A stretch of 64,000 nucleotides of DNA from Sphingomonas yabuuchiae (GTDB lineage Bacteria > Pseudomonadota > Alphaproteobacteria > Sphingomonadales > Sphingomonadaceae). The translations under genes and the position numbers were made by a program. Below are positions 8,278 to 15,574 of this stretch, piece after piece. Position 1 is the stretch's first letter. Each line of letters opens with the position of its first letter. The stretch covers positions 32,950 through 96,949 of the forward strand of contig NZ_JACHNX010000012.1 in the NCBI RefSeq assembly GCF_014199595.1. The letters run 5' to 3'. Under the pieces are notes generated by a model. That model was not told the origin of the DNA, made no database searches, and worked only from the letters and a program-made list of their open reading frames with translations.

Positions 8278-8714
8278 TGCCCGGATTTCCCCATGCCATG
8301 CCGCTTGCCGGCTTCATCGGCGGCCTGATGATCGGGTTCGCTGCGGCGATCATGTTGCTGGGCAACGGCCGCATCGCCGGGGTCAGCGGCATGTTCGCGC
8401 GTGTCCTCGCTCTCTCTGAAGGGGGAGCGCCTTGGATGATGGCCTTGCTTTTCACGGCGGGGCTGCCCCTGGGCGCGGCGCTGACCGCAGCCAATGTGAA
8501 TGTGGAAGCTCGCTTCCCGACGTCGCTCGGGCTGATCGCCGTCGCCGGGCTGATCGTCGGGATCGGGACGCGGCTCGGCGCGGGGTGCACCAGCGGTCAC
8601 GGCGTCTGCGGCCTGTCGCGCCTGTCGCCGCGGTCCATCGTCGCGACCGGCACGTTCATGGCGACCGGCATCGCCACCGTGACCCTCATGCGTCTCGCGG
8701 GAGTGGTATCGTGA
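8277..8714 (+). CDS. YeeE/YedE (PmpA-like) membrane protein
   Basis: This is half of a split YeeE/YedE-type transporter with about four hydrophobic segments. The signature GAGCTSGHGVCGLSRLSPRS is present; in the family its Cys residues line a path for thiosulfate or sulfane sulfur. The ATG at 8277 shares its A with the TGA of the persulfide dioxygenase gene, and the gene ends by overlapping the next one in the same way, so all three are coupled. It is expected in the inner membrane, working with the partner encoded at 8714-9139. Import of a sulfur compound is the family-based expectation; the substrate is not shown. Confidence 0.88.
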   Translation: MPGFPHAMPLAGFIGGLMIGFAAAIMLLGNGRIAGVSGMFARVLALSEGGAPWMMALLFTAGLPLGAALTAANVNVEARFPTSLGLIAVAGLIVGIGTRLGAGCTSGHGVCGLSRLSPRSIVATGTFMATGIATVTLMRLAGVVS

Positions 8715-9139
8715 TGCGCCAGAGCCTTCTTTCGCTCGTCAGCGGCACGCTGTTCGGCGCCGGCCTCGCCGTGTCCGGCATGATCGATCCTGCGCGGGTA
8801 CGGGCGTTTCTCGACGTCGCCGGTGCCTGGGACCCGACCCTGGCATTCGTCATGGCGGGAGCGATCCTGCCGATGGCGATAGCCTGGCTCATCGTGCGTG
8901 GACGCTCTACGCCGATCGTCGCGGAGCAATTCCATACGCCGGCCACGTCGCCGATCGACGCGCGCCTCCTCGGCGGTGCCGCCCTGTTCGGCATAGGCTG
9001 GGGCCTTGTCGGCCTGTGCCCCGGCCCCGCCATCGCCGCGCTCGCGATCCAGCCTGCCCCCGCGCTGCTCTTCACCGCTGCAATGGCGCTCGGCGCAGCC
9101 ATCCACCGCTTCGCACTCATCCCACGCCGTTCGGCGTGA
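8714..9139 (+). CDS. YeeE/YedE (PmpB-like) membrane protein
   Basis: This is the second half of the split YeeE/YedE transporter. It begins MRQSLLSLVSGTLFGAGLAVSGM and carries the hallmark FGIGWGLVGLCPGPAI with the conserved Cys. About four transmembrane segments are visible, and the length of 141 residues is normal for PmpB. ATG 8714 overlaps the stop of the PmpA-like gene (GTGATG). A sulfur-compound transport role with PmpA is inferred from the family and from the SQR and persulfide dioxygenase genes around it. A 19-bp gap with AGGAGA leads to the next gene. Confidence 0.88.
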   Translation: MRQSLLSLVSGTLFGAGLAVSGMIDPARVRAFLDVAGAWDPTLAFVMAGAILPMAIAWLIVRGRSTPIVAEQFHTPATSPIDARLLGGAALFGIGWGLVGLCPGPAIAALAIQPAPALLFTAAMALGAAIHRFALIPRRSA

Positions 9140-9157
9140 CCGGACAGGAGACATTAC

Positions 9158-9592
9158 ATGGCCTTCAAGAAGATCACACCGTCCTTCTCGGCTGCTCCCC
9201 AGCTCACCCGGGATGATGTCGCTGCCGCCGCACAGGCGGGGTTTCGCTCGATCGTTTCGAGCCGGCCAAATGGCGAGGAGCAGGGACAGCCGAGCGCACA
9301 CGAGATGGCCCGGATCGCCGAAGAACACGGCCTTGCGTTCGCCCATGTCCCGATCGTGCCGGGCAAGGCGACCGATGCCGATGCGGACCGGATGAAGGAA
9401 GCGCTGACTGCGCTGCCGGGACCGACGCTCGGCTTCTGCCGAAGCGGCACGCGGGCGGCTACCCTATGGGCGCTGGCGGAGGCGAGTCATGCCGATCCCG
9501 AAACGATCGTCGGTCAGGCCAAGGCAGCCGGGTACGACCTGGCCGATCTGAAGCCGGCGCTCGCTCGCCGGTCCGAAAGAACCGGCAAATGA
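9158..9592 (+). CDS. DUF442/TIGR01244-family sulfur transferase-like protein
   Basis: A 144-residue protein of the DUF442 (Blh N-terminal domain, TIGR01244) family. It has a phosphatase/rhodanese-like active-site loop, GFCRSGTRAATLWAL, with the catalytic-type Cys and Arg. In Blh proteins this domain is fused to a persulfide dioxygenase; here the two are separate genes in one operon. It begins MAFKKITPSFSAAPQLT after AGGAGA. It may carry sulfane sulfur between SQR and the persulfide dioxygenase or act on persulfides. It is predicted to be cytoplasmic. The next gene overlaps its stop by four bases (ATGA). Confidence 0.88.
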   Translation: MAFKKITPSFSAAPQLTRDDVAAAAQAGFRSIVSSRPNGEEQGQPSAHEMARIAEEHGLAFAHVPIVPGKATDADADRMKEALTALPGPTLGFCRSGTRAATLWALAEASHADPETIVGQAKAAGYDLADLKPALARRSERTGK

Positions 9593-10821
9593 CCTACGAC
9601 ATCGTCATCATCGGAGGCGGAGCTGCGGGCATCGCAACCGCCGCCAGCATCCTGAAACGTAACGCCAAGGTGTCGATCGCGGTCGTCGATGCGGCCCGGG
9701 ACCATTATTACCAGCCCGGTTGGACGTTAGTCGGGGCAGGCGTTTTCACCCCCGAACAGACCCGCAAGGCCGAAGCCGATGTCATGCCCAAGGGCGTCGA
9801 ATGGATCCGGCTGCCGGCGATCACCATCGACCCCGAGCGTCAGGCGATCACCCTGGGCGACGGGGATACGATCGCCTATCGTGTCCTGATCGTCGCCCCC
9901 GGCCTGCGTTTGGCGTGGGAGAAGATCGCGGGGCTTACCGAAGCGTTGGGCCGCAACGGGGTCACGTCCAACTACCGCTACGATCTGGCGCCCTACACCT
10001 ACCAGCTTGTCCAGGAATTGCAGCGGGGACGCGCGCTGTTCTCGCAACCGCCGATGCCGATCAAGTGCGCCGGCGCGCCTCAAAAGGCGATGTACCTGTC
10101 CTGCGACATCTGGCGCGAACGCGGTGTTCTCCCCGCGATCGACGTCGAATTTCACAACGCCGGTGCGGCGCTGTTCGGCGTCGCGACCTATGTCCCTGCG
10201 CTGATGGAATATGTCGAGAAGTATAGGATCAACCTCAAGCTCGAATCCAACCTCGTCGCGGTCGACGCCGATCGGCGTATTGCCACCTTCGAGCGCAAGC
10301 AGAACGGTGTCAGCGAGCGGATCGAGCGCGGGTTCGACATGCTCCACGTCGTGCCGCCGCAGGTGTCGCATGACGTCGTTGCCAAAAGTTCGCTCGCGGC
10401 GGCAAACGGCTTCGTCGAGGTCGATGAGGCGACGCTGCGCCACAAGCGATACGACAACGTCTTTGCCTTGGGCGATGCTGCGGGGACGAGCAATGCGAAG
10501 ACGGCTGCGGCAGCCCGCAAGCAGGCACCCGTGGTGGCGGTCAACGCGCTCGCCGCACTCGAAGGCAAGCCTCCTGTTGTCGACTATGACGGCTATGGGT
10601 CGTGCCCGCTCACCGTCGAGCGCGGCAAGATCGTCCTCGCCGAGTTCGGCTATGGTGGAAAACTGCTCCCCAGCTTTCCGTCGTGGCTGCTGAACGGCAC
10701 GCGCCCGACGCGCGCTGCCTGGTTCCTGAAGGAGCGGATGCTGCCCCCGATTTACTGGCAAGGCATGCTGAAAGGCCATGAATGGATGGCGGCTCCGCAT
10801 AAGATCGGCAAAGCGGCATGA
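9589..10821 (+). CDS. sqr: Sulfide:quinone oxidoreductase
   Basis: A 410-residue flavoprotein starting at MTYDIVIIGGGAAGIATAAS, with the FAD dinucleotide-binding GGGAAG at residues 9-14. Redox cysteines typical of SQR are visible: KCAGAPQKAMYLSC (Cys160 and Cys172) and GYGSCPLTVERGKIVLAEFGYGGK (Cys339). The segment NVFALGDAAGTSNAKTAAAARKQ is the second FAD-binding motif. It should oxidise sulfide at the inner membrane, pass electrons to quinone, and release sulfane sulfur or persulfide for the dioxygenases in the same operon. The ATG at 9589 overlaps the previous stop. A longer frame from 9466 only crosses the upstream gene and is not the start. Confidence 0.93.
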   Translation: MTYDIVIIGGGAAGIATAASILKRNAKVSIAVVDAARDHYYQPGWTLVGAGVFTPEQTRKAEADVMPKGVEWIRLPAITIDPERQAITLGDGDTIAYRVLIVAPGLRLAWEKIAGLTEALGRNGVTSNYRYDLAPYTYQLVQELQRGRALFSQPPMPIKCAGAPQKAMYLSCDIWRERGVLPAIDVEFHNAGAALFGVATYVPALMEYVEKYRINLKLESNLVAVDADRRIATFERKQNGVSERIERGFDMLHVVPPQVSHDVVAKSSLAAANGFVEVDEATLRHKRYDNVFALGDAAGTSNAKTAAAARKQAPVVAVNALAALEGKPPVVDYDGYGSCPLTVERGKIVLAEFGYGGKLLPSFPSWLLNGTRPTRAAWFLKERMLPPIYWQGMLKGHEWMAAPHKIGKAA

Positions 10822-11600
10822 CCCTCGAACCGATCCAGTATCTGCTGGGTGCGTTATCCGGCAGCCTGGTGGGCTTTACCCTCGGGCTTGTCGGCGGGGG
10901 CGGCTCGATCCTCGCCGTCCCACTCATGGTCTATCTGGTGCGCGTGCCCGACGCCCATCTCGCCATCGGCACGAGCGCGTTCGCCGTCGCGGCTAACGCC
11001 GCCACGGGGCTGATCGGCCATGCAAGGGCGCATAACGTCAAATGGCGCTGTGGCGGCATGTATGCGACCGCCGGCGTCATCGGCGCCCTGTTCGGCTCTA
11101 CCGCGGGCAAGGCCGTCGACGGCGGCAAGCTCCTGTTCCTGTTCGCACTGGTCATGGTCGTCGTCGGCGTCCTGATGCTGCGCGGGCGCGGTGACACGGG
11201 CAACCCGGGGGCGGAGTGCAACCGGGAAAAGGCGCCGAAGGTGCTGGGCTACGGCCTCGGCACCGGTCTGTTCTCGGGCTTCTTCGGCATCGGCGGGGGC
11301 TTTCTGATCGTCCCCGGCCTGATCGGATCGACGGGCATGCCGATCCTGAACGCCGTCGGCACGTCATTGATCGCCGTCACCGCGTTCGGGCTGACGACGG
11401 CCGCCAATTACGCATTTTCGGGTCTGGTGGACTGGCCGCTGGCTTTCGTGTTCATCGCCGGTGGAGTTGTCGGCGGCTTGATCGGCACGCGCATCGCGAA
11501 GCGCCTCGGTACGGGCGGCACGCTCACCACGGTCTTCGCCGTCCTGATCTTCGTGGTGGCGGCCTACATGCTCTGGAAAAGCGCGGCCGCGTTTCTCTGA
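10818..11600 (+). CDS. TauE/SafE (TSUP) family sulfite/sulfur exporter
   Basis: A 260-residue polytopic membrane protein with the two TSUP repeats: GALSGSLVGFTLGLVGGGGSILAVPLMVYL near the start and GTGLFSGFFGIGGGFLIVPGLI in the second half. TSUP proteins move sulfite, sulfolactate or thiosulfate-type anions. In this operon the likely cargo is the sulfite produced by the persulfide dioxygenases. The start at 10818 overlaps the SQR stop by four bases (ATGA), and the stop overlaps the next ATG by one base, so translation is coupled. The polarity and substrate are inferred from context, not visible in the sequence. Confidence 0.9.
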   Translation: MTLEPIQYLLGALSGSLVGFTLGLVGGGGSILAVPLMVYLVRVPDAHLAIGTSAFAVAANAATGLIGHARAHNVKWRCGGMYATAGVIGALFGSTAGKAVDGGKLLFLFALVMVVVGVLMLRGRGDTGNPGAECNREKAPKVLGYGLGTGLFSGFFGIGGGFLIVPGLIGSTGMPILNAVGTSLIAVTAFGLTTAANYAFSGLVDWPLAFVFIAGGVVGGLIGTRIAKRLGTGGTLTTVFAVLIFVVAAYMLWKSAAAFL

Positions 11601-12409
11601 TGGCGGGTGCGATTGCCATCGGGCCGCTGATGCTGGCCGTCGATCGCGGGCTTGCCGTGCTGTGCATCGTCGTGTTCCTTGGCCTCACGACACTGGCCGG
11701 TCGGTTCCGCTTCCCTCGCGTATCGACGGTCTCCACCAGCGCCATCGTCGCTGGACTGGTCACGGCACGGATCGGTTACGTCGCAGCGCATTGGTCGAGC
11801 TACACCGGCGCTCCGCTGTCCATCCTTGCCGTGTGGCAGGGTGGCTTTTCCCCCGTTGCAGGGCTTCTGGGCGCTGCGGCGATGCTGGCGATCCGGCTTG
11901 GCCGCTCAAGCGCGCTGGCGGCAGGCTGGGGAGCGTTGGCTGTTGCGGGTGGCCTCTGGTTCTCGCTTCAGGCGCTGATCCCTCCCGTGACCTACGGCCC
12001 GTTCCCCTATCATCTCAACCTGACAACCCCGTCCGGCGCGCCGCTTCCACTCGATCGCTTCCGTGGCAGGCCCTTCGTGGTCAACCTGTGGGCGACATGG
12101 TGCGGTCCGTGTCGGCGTGAGCTGCCGATGCTCGATGCGGTTGCGTCGCGCCCTGGCGAGGTCCCGATCCTTCTTGCCGATCAGGGCGAGGCGCAAGCGA
12201 TCGTCAGCGGTTTTCTCGGCCGTGAAAATATCGGAGCGCGCCATGTCGCGCTCGACCCCGATCGTGGCCTTTCTCAAGCCCTGAAGGTGGCGGGGTATCC
12301 CGCAACGGCCTTCGTTGCGGGCGACGGCACGATCGTACAGCTCCAGCTCGGTGAATTGTCACGCGCTGCGCTCGCCGATGGAATCGAATTAGCAAGGAAA
12401 CACCGATGA
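11600..12409 (+). CDS. Membrane thiol-disulfide protein: Lgt-like N-domain fused to TlpA-type thioredoxin
   Basis: The 269-residue protein has two parts. Residues 1-130 are several membrane segments that recall prolipoprotein diacylglyceryl transferase (ARIGYVAAHWSSY, then ILAVWQGGFSPVAGLLGA). Residues 140-269 are a periplasmic TlpA/ResE-type thioredoxin with VVNLWATWCGPCRRELPML (Cys168 and Cys171) and a cis-Pro region VAGYPATAFV. It probably supplies reductant or handles disulfides in the periplasm for the DsbA-like proteins and cytochrome encoded next. ATG 11600 overlaps the TSUP stop; the end overlaps the next start by four bases. Whether the Lgt-like part keeps any enzyme activity is unknown. 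Confidence 0.85.
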   Translation: MAGAIAIGPLMLAVDRGLAVLCIVVFLGLTTLAGRFRFPRVSTVSTSAIVAGLVTARIGYVAAHWSSYTGAPLSILAVWQGGFSPVAGLLGAAAMLAIRLGRSSALAAGWGALAVAGGLWFSLQALIPPVTYGPFPYHLNLTTPSGAPLPLDRFRGRPFVVNLWATWCGPCRRELPMLDAVASRPGEVPILLADQGEAQAIVSGFLGRENIGARHVALDPDRGLSQALKVAGYPATAFVAGDGTIVQLQLGELSRAALADGIELARKHR

Positions 12410-13032
12410 ATCGTCGCAACCTGTTGTCTCGGGGCCTCCTGGCCGCGCTTGCCTTCGCCGCGCCGATCACGCCTCTCATGGCCCAGCAGCCCGATCTGTC
12501 GCGCAAGGCGGTCGTTGACGATCCCGTGGCTCCCAAGCGCGCCGGCAGGACCTACGACGTCACGGTTGTCGAGTTTTTCGACTATAACTGCCCCTATTGC
12601 CGTCGCATGGAGCCGGTGCTGAACGCCCTGCTTCGCTCCGACCCGAAGGTACGGGTCGTGTACCGGGACTGGCCGATCTTCGGACCTGCCTCGCGTGAGG
12701 CGTCACGCGCGGCTGTCGCGAGCCAATGGCAGGGCAGGCATGCCGCCTTTCACGAGGCCCTGATGACCTCGCCGGCGCGGCTCGACAGCGCGGGCGTCAA
12801 GGCAGCGGCTGCCAAAGCCAAGGTCGACTGGCCCCGTCTGCAACGCGATTTGAAGAACCGTGGCGCCGAAATCGACGCGCTGCTTACGCGCACCGATAGC
12901 ATCGCCCAGGCGATCGGTTTCAACGGAACACCAGCGCTGATCGTCGGCTCGCAGGTCGTCGCCGGTGCTGTCGATCTCCCGACGTTGCGTCGTCTCGTCG
13001 CGGAAGCGCGCAAAAAACCAGCGGCGCGCTGA
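12406..13032 (+). CDS. DsbA-family thiol:disulfide oxidoreductase (CPYC)
   Basis: A 208-residue exported protein with a twin-Arg-like start (MNRRNLLSRGLLAALAFAA) and a likely signal cleavage after PLMA. The thioredoxin-like domain contains FFDYNCPYCRRMEP with Cys62 and Cys65, VVYRDWPIFGPAS, and the cis-Pro segment FNGTPALIVGSQVVAG. It belongs with DsbA/DsbG-like proteins of the com1 type. It is followed two bases later by a second DsbA-like gene. In this operon it may keep cysteines of the thiosulfate/persulfide enzymes or the cytochrome in the right redox state; that role is inference. Confidence 0.9.
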   Translation: MNRRNLLSRGLLAALAFAAPITPLMAQQPDLSRKAVVDDPVAPKRAGRTYDVTVVEFFDYNCPYCRRMEPVLNALLRSDPKVRVVYRDWPIFGPASREASRAAVASQWQGRHAAFHEALMTSPARLDSAGVKAAAAKAKVDWPRLQRDLKNRGAEIDALLTRTDSIAQAIGFNGTPALIVGSQVVAGAVDLPTLRRLVAEARKKPAAR

Positions 13033-13034
13033 CC

Positions 13035-13676
13035 ATGCCCGGGCCGCTCAATCGGAGACAGCTTGCCGGCTTGGGCGCGGTGGTCGTGGGTGGTTGGGCA
13101 GTCGGGCAGGTTCTACGGCGTACCGCCCCGATCGGGCGCGACGTCGGGCCGACCGCCGACCTGATCCTTGCCGGTAACGGCTCGCCCGAGGACGGACCTG
13201 CCGATGCTACGCTCCGGCTTGCCGTGTTCACCGACTATCGTTGCCCGGCCTGCCGTCATGGATTTTCCGCCCTGGAAGAGGCTGTGCAACGCGACGGCAA
13301 GGTGCGGGTCATCTACAAGGATTGGCCCATCTTCGGTCCGCCATCCGAACGTGCCGCAAGCGTGGCGCTCGCGTGCGCCGAACAGGGAGTTTACCCGACC
13401 GTCCATCGTGCGTTGATGACGGACAGCCGCACGATCGACGACGACGTGTTGCGGGACGTCGTGATGCGCGCTGGCGGCGATTGGCTGCGCGCGATGACCT
13501 GGCTTGCCGCCCACGCGGACGCTGTCGCAGCCCGCCTGCGGGCGAACGGACAGGAAGCCTATTCGATCGGACTGGCGGGCACCCCGGGTTATCTTGCCGG
13601 TCCCATGCTGGTGATGGGCGCGATCGACGCCAGCGATTTCCAACGGCTGTTCGCGCGTGCGCGGGAAGAAAGCTGA
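13035..13676 (+). CDS. DsbA-family thiol:disulfide oxidoreductase (CPAC)
   Basis: A 213-residue DsbA-like protein with an N-terminal hydrophobic anchor or signal (LAGLGAVVVGGWAVGQVL). The redox motif is VFTDYRCPACRHGF with Cys70 and Cys73. VIYKDWPIFGPPSERAA and the cis-Pro segment LAGTPGYLAGPMLVMGAI follow. It is clearly related to the preceding gene but has a CPAC rather than a CPYC centre and extra cysteines near ALACAEQG. Two adjacent DsbA-type proteins after a TlpA-type protein suggest a dedicated periplasmic thiol system in the sulfur module. The spacing to the next gene is 21 bp. Confidence 0.9.
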   Translation: MPGPLNRRQLAGLGAVVVGGWAVGQVLRRTAPIGRDVGPTADLILAGNGSPEDGPADATLRLAVFTDYRCPACRHGFSALEEAVQRDGKVRVIYKDWPIFGPPSERAASVALACAEQGVYPTVHRALMTDSRTIDDDVLRDVVMRAGGDWLRAMTWLAAHADAVAARLRANGQEAYSIGLAGTPGYLAGPMLVMGAIDASDFQRLFARAREES

Positions 13677-13697
13677 CGATGCGAGAGGATACGAAAC

Positions 13698-14585
13698 ATG
13701 ATCGAGTATAATCACAAGGGCATGACGGTTGCGTCGCTCCATGACGAGCGCACCGGCAGCTTCCAGTATGTCGTGGTCGACGAAGCCACGAAGACCGCCG
13801 CGATTATCGATCCGGTCCTCGACTTCGATCCCCGTGCCGGTGCGACCGCAACCGACAATGCCGATATGATCCTCGAATATGTCCGCGCCAAGGGACTTAC
13901 TGTGGAATGGGTGCTCGATACCCATCCCCATGCCGATCACTTCTCGGCCGCGCCGTATCTCGCGGAAAAGACAGGGGGCAAAACCGCGATCGGCACCAAG
14001 GTCGTGGAGGTGCAGAAGCTCTGGCAGGACATCTACTGCCTGCCCGACCTGCCCGTCGATGGTAGCCAGTGGGATCGCCTGTTCGCCGATGGCGAGCAGT
14101 TCAGGATCGGCTCGCTCGACGCGCACGTCATGCTGTCGCCCGGCCACACGCTCGCCTCGATCACCTACGTCGTCGGCGACGCGGCGTTCGTCCACGACAC
14201 GCTGATGGTGCCCGACAGCGGCACCAGTCGGGCTGACTTTCCAGGCGGCAACGCGCGCGCGCTGTGGCGCTCGATCCGGGCGATCCTCGAACTGCCGCCC
14301 AGCACCGCGACCTATGTCGGCCACGACTACGGCAAGGACGGGCGCGAAGTCTTTGGACGATCGACCGTGGCGGACCAGCGTCGTGACAACATCCATGTGC
14401 ACAACGGCATCGGTGAGGCCGAGTTCGTCGCCACCCGCGAGAAGCGCGACGCAACCCTGCCGCTGCCGGACCTGATGCTTGCCGCGCTCCAGGTGAACAT
14501 CCGCGGCGGTCGCCTGCCGGAGCCGGAGGCGTGCGGCACAGCGTTCCTCAAGGTGCCGCTCAACCACTTCGGCGCGGGCAAATGA
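13698..14585 (+). CDS. Second persulfide dioxygenase-like MBL-fold protein
   Basis: A 295-residue paralogue of the gene at 7360-8277. Ligands are kept: HPHADH with His76, His78, Asp80 and His81, LSPGHTLASITY, VHDTLMVPDSGTSRADFPGGNA and YVGHDYGKDG, and the same end NIRGGRLPEPEA. It lacks a signal peptide, so it should act in the cytoplasm on glutathione persulfide or a related substrate. The Gly before the bridging Asp in most homologues (TGD) is His here (VHDT). Its start follows an imperfect AGAGGA. Its stop overlaps the cytochrome start (ATGA), which ties it to the TsdA-like protein. Confidence 0.9.
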   Translation: MIEYNHKGMTVASLHDERTGSFQYVVVDEATKTAAIIDPVLDFDPRAGATATDNADMILEYVRAKGLTVEWVLDTHPHADHFSAAPYLAEKTGGKTAIGTKVVEVQKLWQDIYCLPDLPVDGSQWDRLFADGEQFRIGSLDAHVMLSPGHTLASITYVVGDAAFVHDTLMVPDSGTSRADFPGGNARALWRSIRAILELPPSTATYVGHDYGKDGREVFGRSTVADQRRDNIHVHNGIGEAEFVATREKRDATLPLPDLMLAALQVNIRGGRLPEPEACGTAFLKVPLNHFGAGK

Positions 14586-15538
14586 CCGAACCAACGCCGC
14601 CAACGCCCGGTGATGATGGCGATGCCCAGCGTATCATCTTCGCCATTACCGCCGCGCTGCTCGTCCTCGTCGTCACCTACAAGGTAGGGCAGTCTGACGC
14701 GCCCGTGCAGGCACCCGTCGAGGTAGCAGCGGACGCCGCCTTTTCGCCACCGGCGGAAAGCACCATCCCCGCCGGGCCGGACGGCGACGCGATCCGGCGC
14801 GGTCGACTGATCTTCACCGCGAGCGCGGCTCATGCCGGCCAGTACGTCGGCAACGGCCTGACGTGCAGCAACTGTCACCTCGATGCCGGGCGGAAGGCCG
14901 ATGCGTCCCCGATGTGGGCGGCCTGGGTCAGCTACCCAGCTTATCGCGCGAAGAACGGCCGGGTGAACACGATGGAGGATCGCATCCGCGACTGCTTCCT
15001 CTACTCGATGAACGCGCCCGCCTCGAAAGCCGGCGCCCCGCCGCCCTTTGGCGACGATATCTACCGCGATCTCCAGAGCTATTTCGCCTGGCTCGCGACC
15101 GGCGCGCCATCCGGCAAGCCGCTGCCCGGTCGCGGGTTCATAAAGCTCGCCACAACCCCGATCGGGCACGATCCGGTTCGCGGCGCGATTGTGTTCGCCG
15201 GCCAGTGCGCATCATGCCACGGTGCGAACGGCCAAGGGCAGGCGAACCCGGACGGCAGCTATACTATCCCGCCGCTGTGGGGAGCGCGCTCCTACAATTG
15301 GGGTGCGGGCATGACCGGGCTGGCGTCGGCTGCCGGGTTCATCAAGGCCAACATGCCTTATGGTGAGGGCAACACGCTGACGGATCAGCAGGCGTGGGAT
15401 GTCGCCGCCTATGTCGATAGTCGCGAGCGACCCCGCGATCCGCGGCAGACCGGGACTGTCGAGAGCGCACGTAAGCAGTTTCACCCCAAAGGGGACTATT
15501 ATGGTCAGGAGATTGACGGAAAAATGCTTGGCAGCTGA
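14582..15538 (+). CDS. tsdA: TsdA-like dihaem cytochrome c (thiosulfate dehydrogenase/tetrathionate reductase family)
   Basis: A 318-residue c-type cytochrome with an N-terminal membrane segment (IIFAITAALLVLVVTY) that can serve as signal anchor. There are two haem sites, CSNCH (95-99) and CASCH (209-213). Between them, RIRDCFLYSMN places a Cys (138) where TsdA has its unusual haem-1 Cys ligand, and NGLTCSNCHLDAG plus YPAYRAKNG are TsdA-type motifs. KANMPYG lies in the second domain. It probably interconverts thiosulfate and tetrathionate in the periplasm. The start overlaps the preceding stop by four bases. It is the last gene of the sulfur module. Confidence 0.85.
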   Translation: MTEPTPPTPGDDGDAQRIIFAITAALLVLVVTYKVGQSDAPVQAPVEVAADAAFSPPAESTIPAGPDGDAIRRGRLIFTASAAHAGQYVGNGLTCSNCHLDAGRKADASPMWAAWVSYPAYRAKNGRVNTMEDRIRDCFLYSMNAPASKAGAPPPFGDDIYRDLQSYFAWLATGAPSGKPLPGRGFIKLATTPIGHDPVRGAIVFAGQCASCHGANGQGQANPDGSYTIPPLWGARSYNWGAGMTGLASAAGFIKANMPYGEGNTLTDQQAWDVAAYVDSRERPRDPRQTGTVESARKQFHPKGDYYGQEIDGKMLGS

Positions 15539-15556
15539 TCGCTCGGCTTCCTAACC

Positions 15557-15574
15557 AGTGTCACAACCGAACGG
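15557..15574. repeat. Partial copy of the 5598-5625 palindrome
   Basis: These 18 bases match the first 18 bases of the 28-bp palindrome at 16 positions (differences at the first base and in the centre, AA for GA). The match ends abruptly at 15574, just where sequence resembling an IS end (GGCCTGTTGAAAAATG) begins. It therefore looks like a left half-site whose right half was lost or displaced by the IS1182-like element. Confidence 0.6.

Noticed and set aside
13113..14603. 496-codon minus-strand open frame over the second DsbA and persulfide dioxygenase genes
   Set aside because: Antisense of two clearly assigned genes; no family features.
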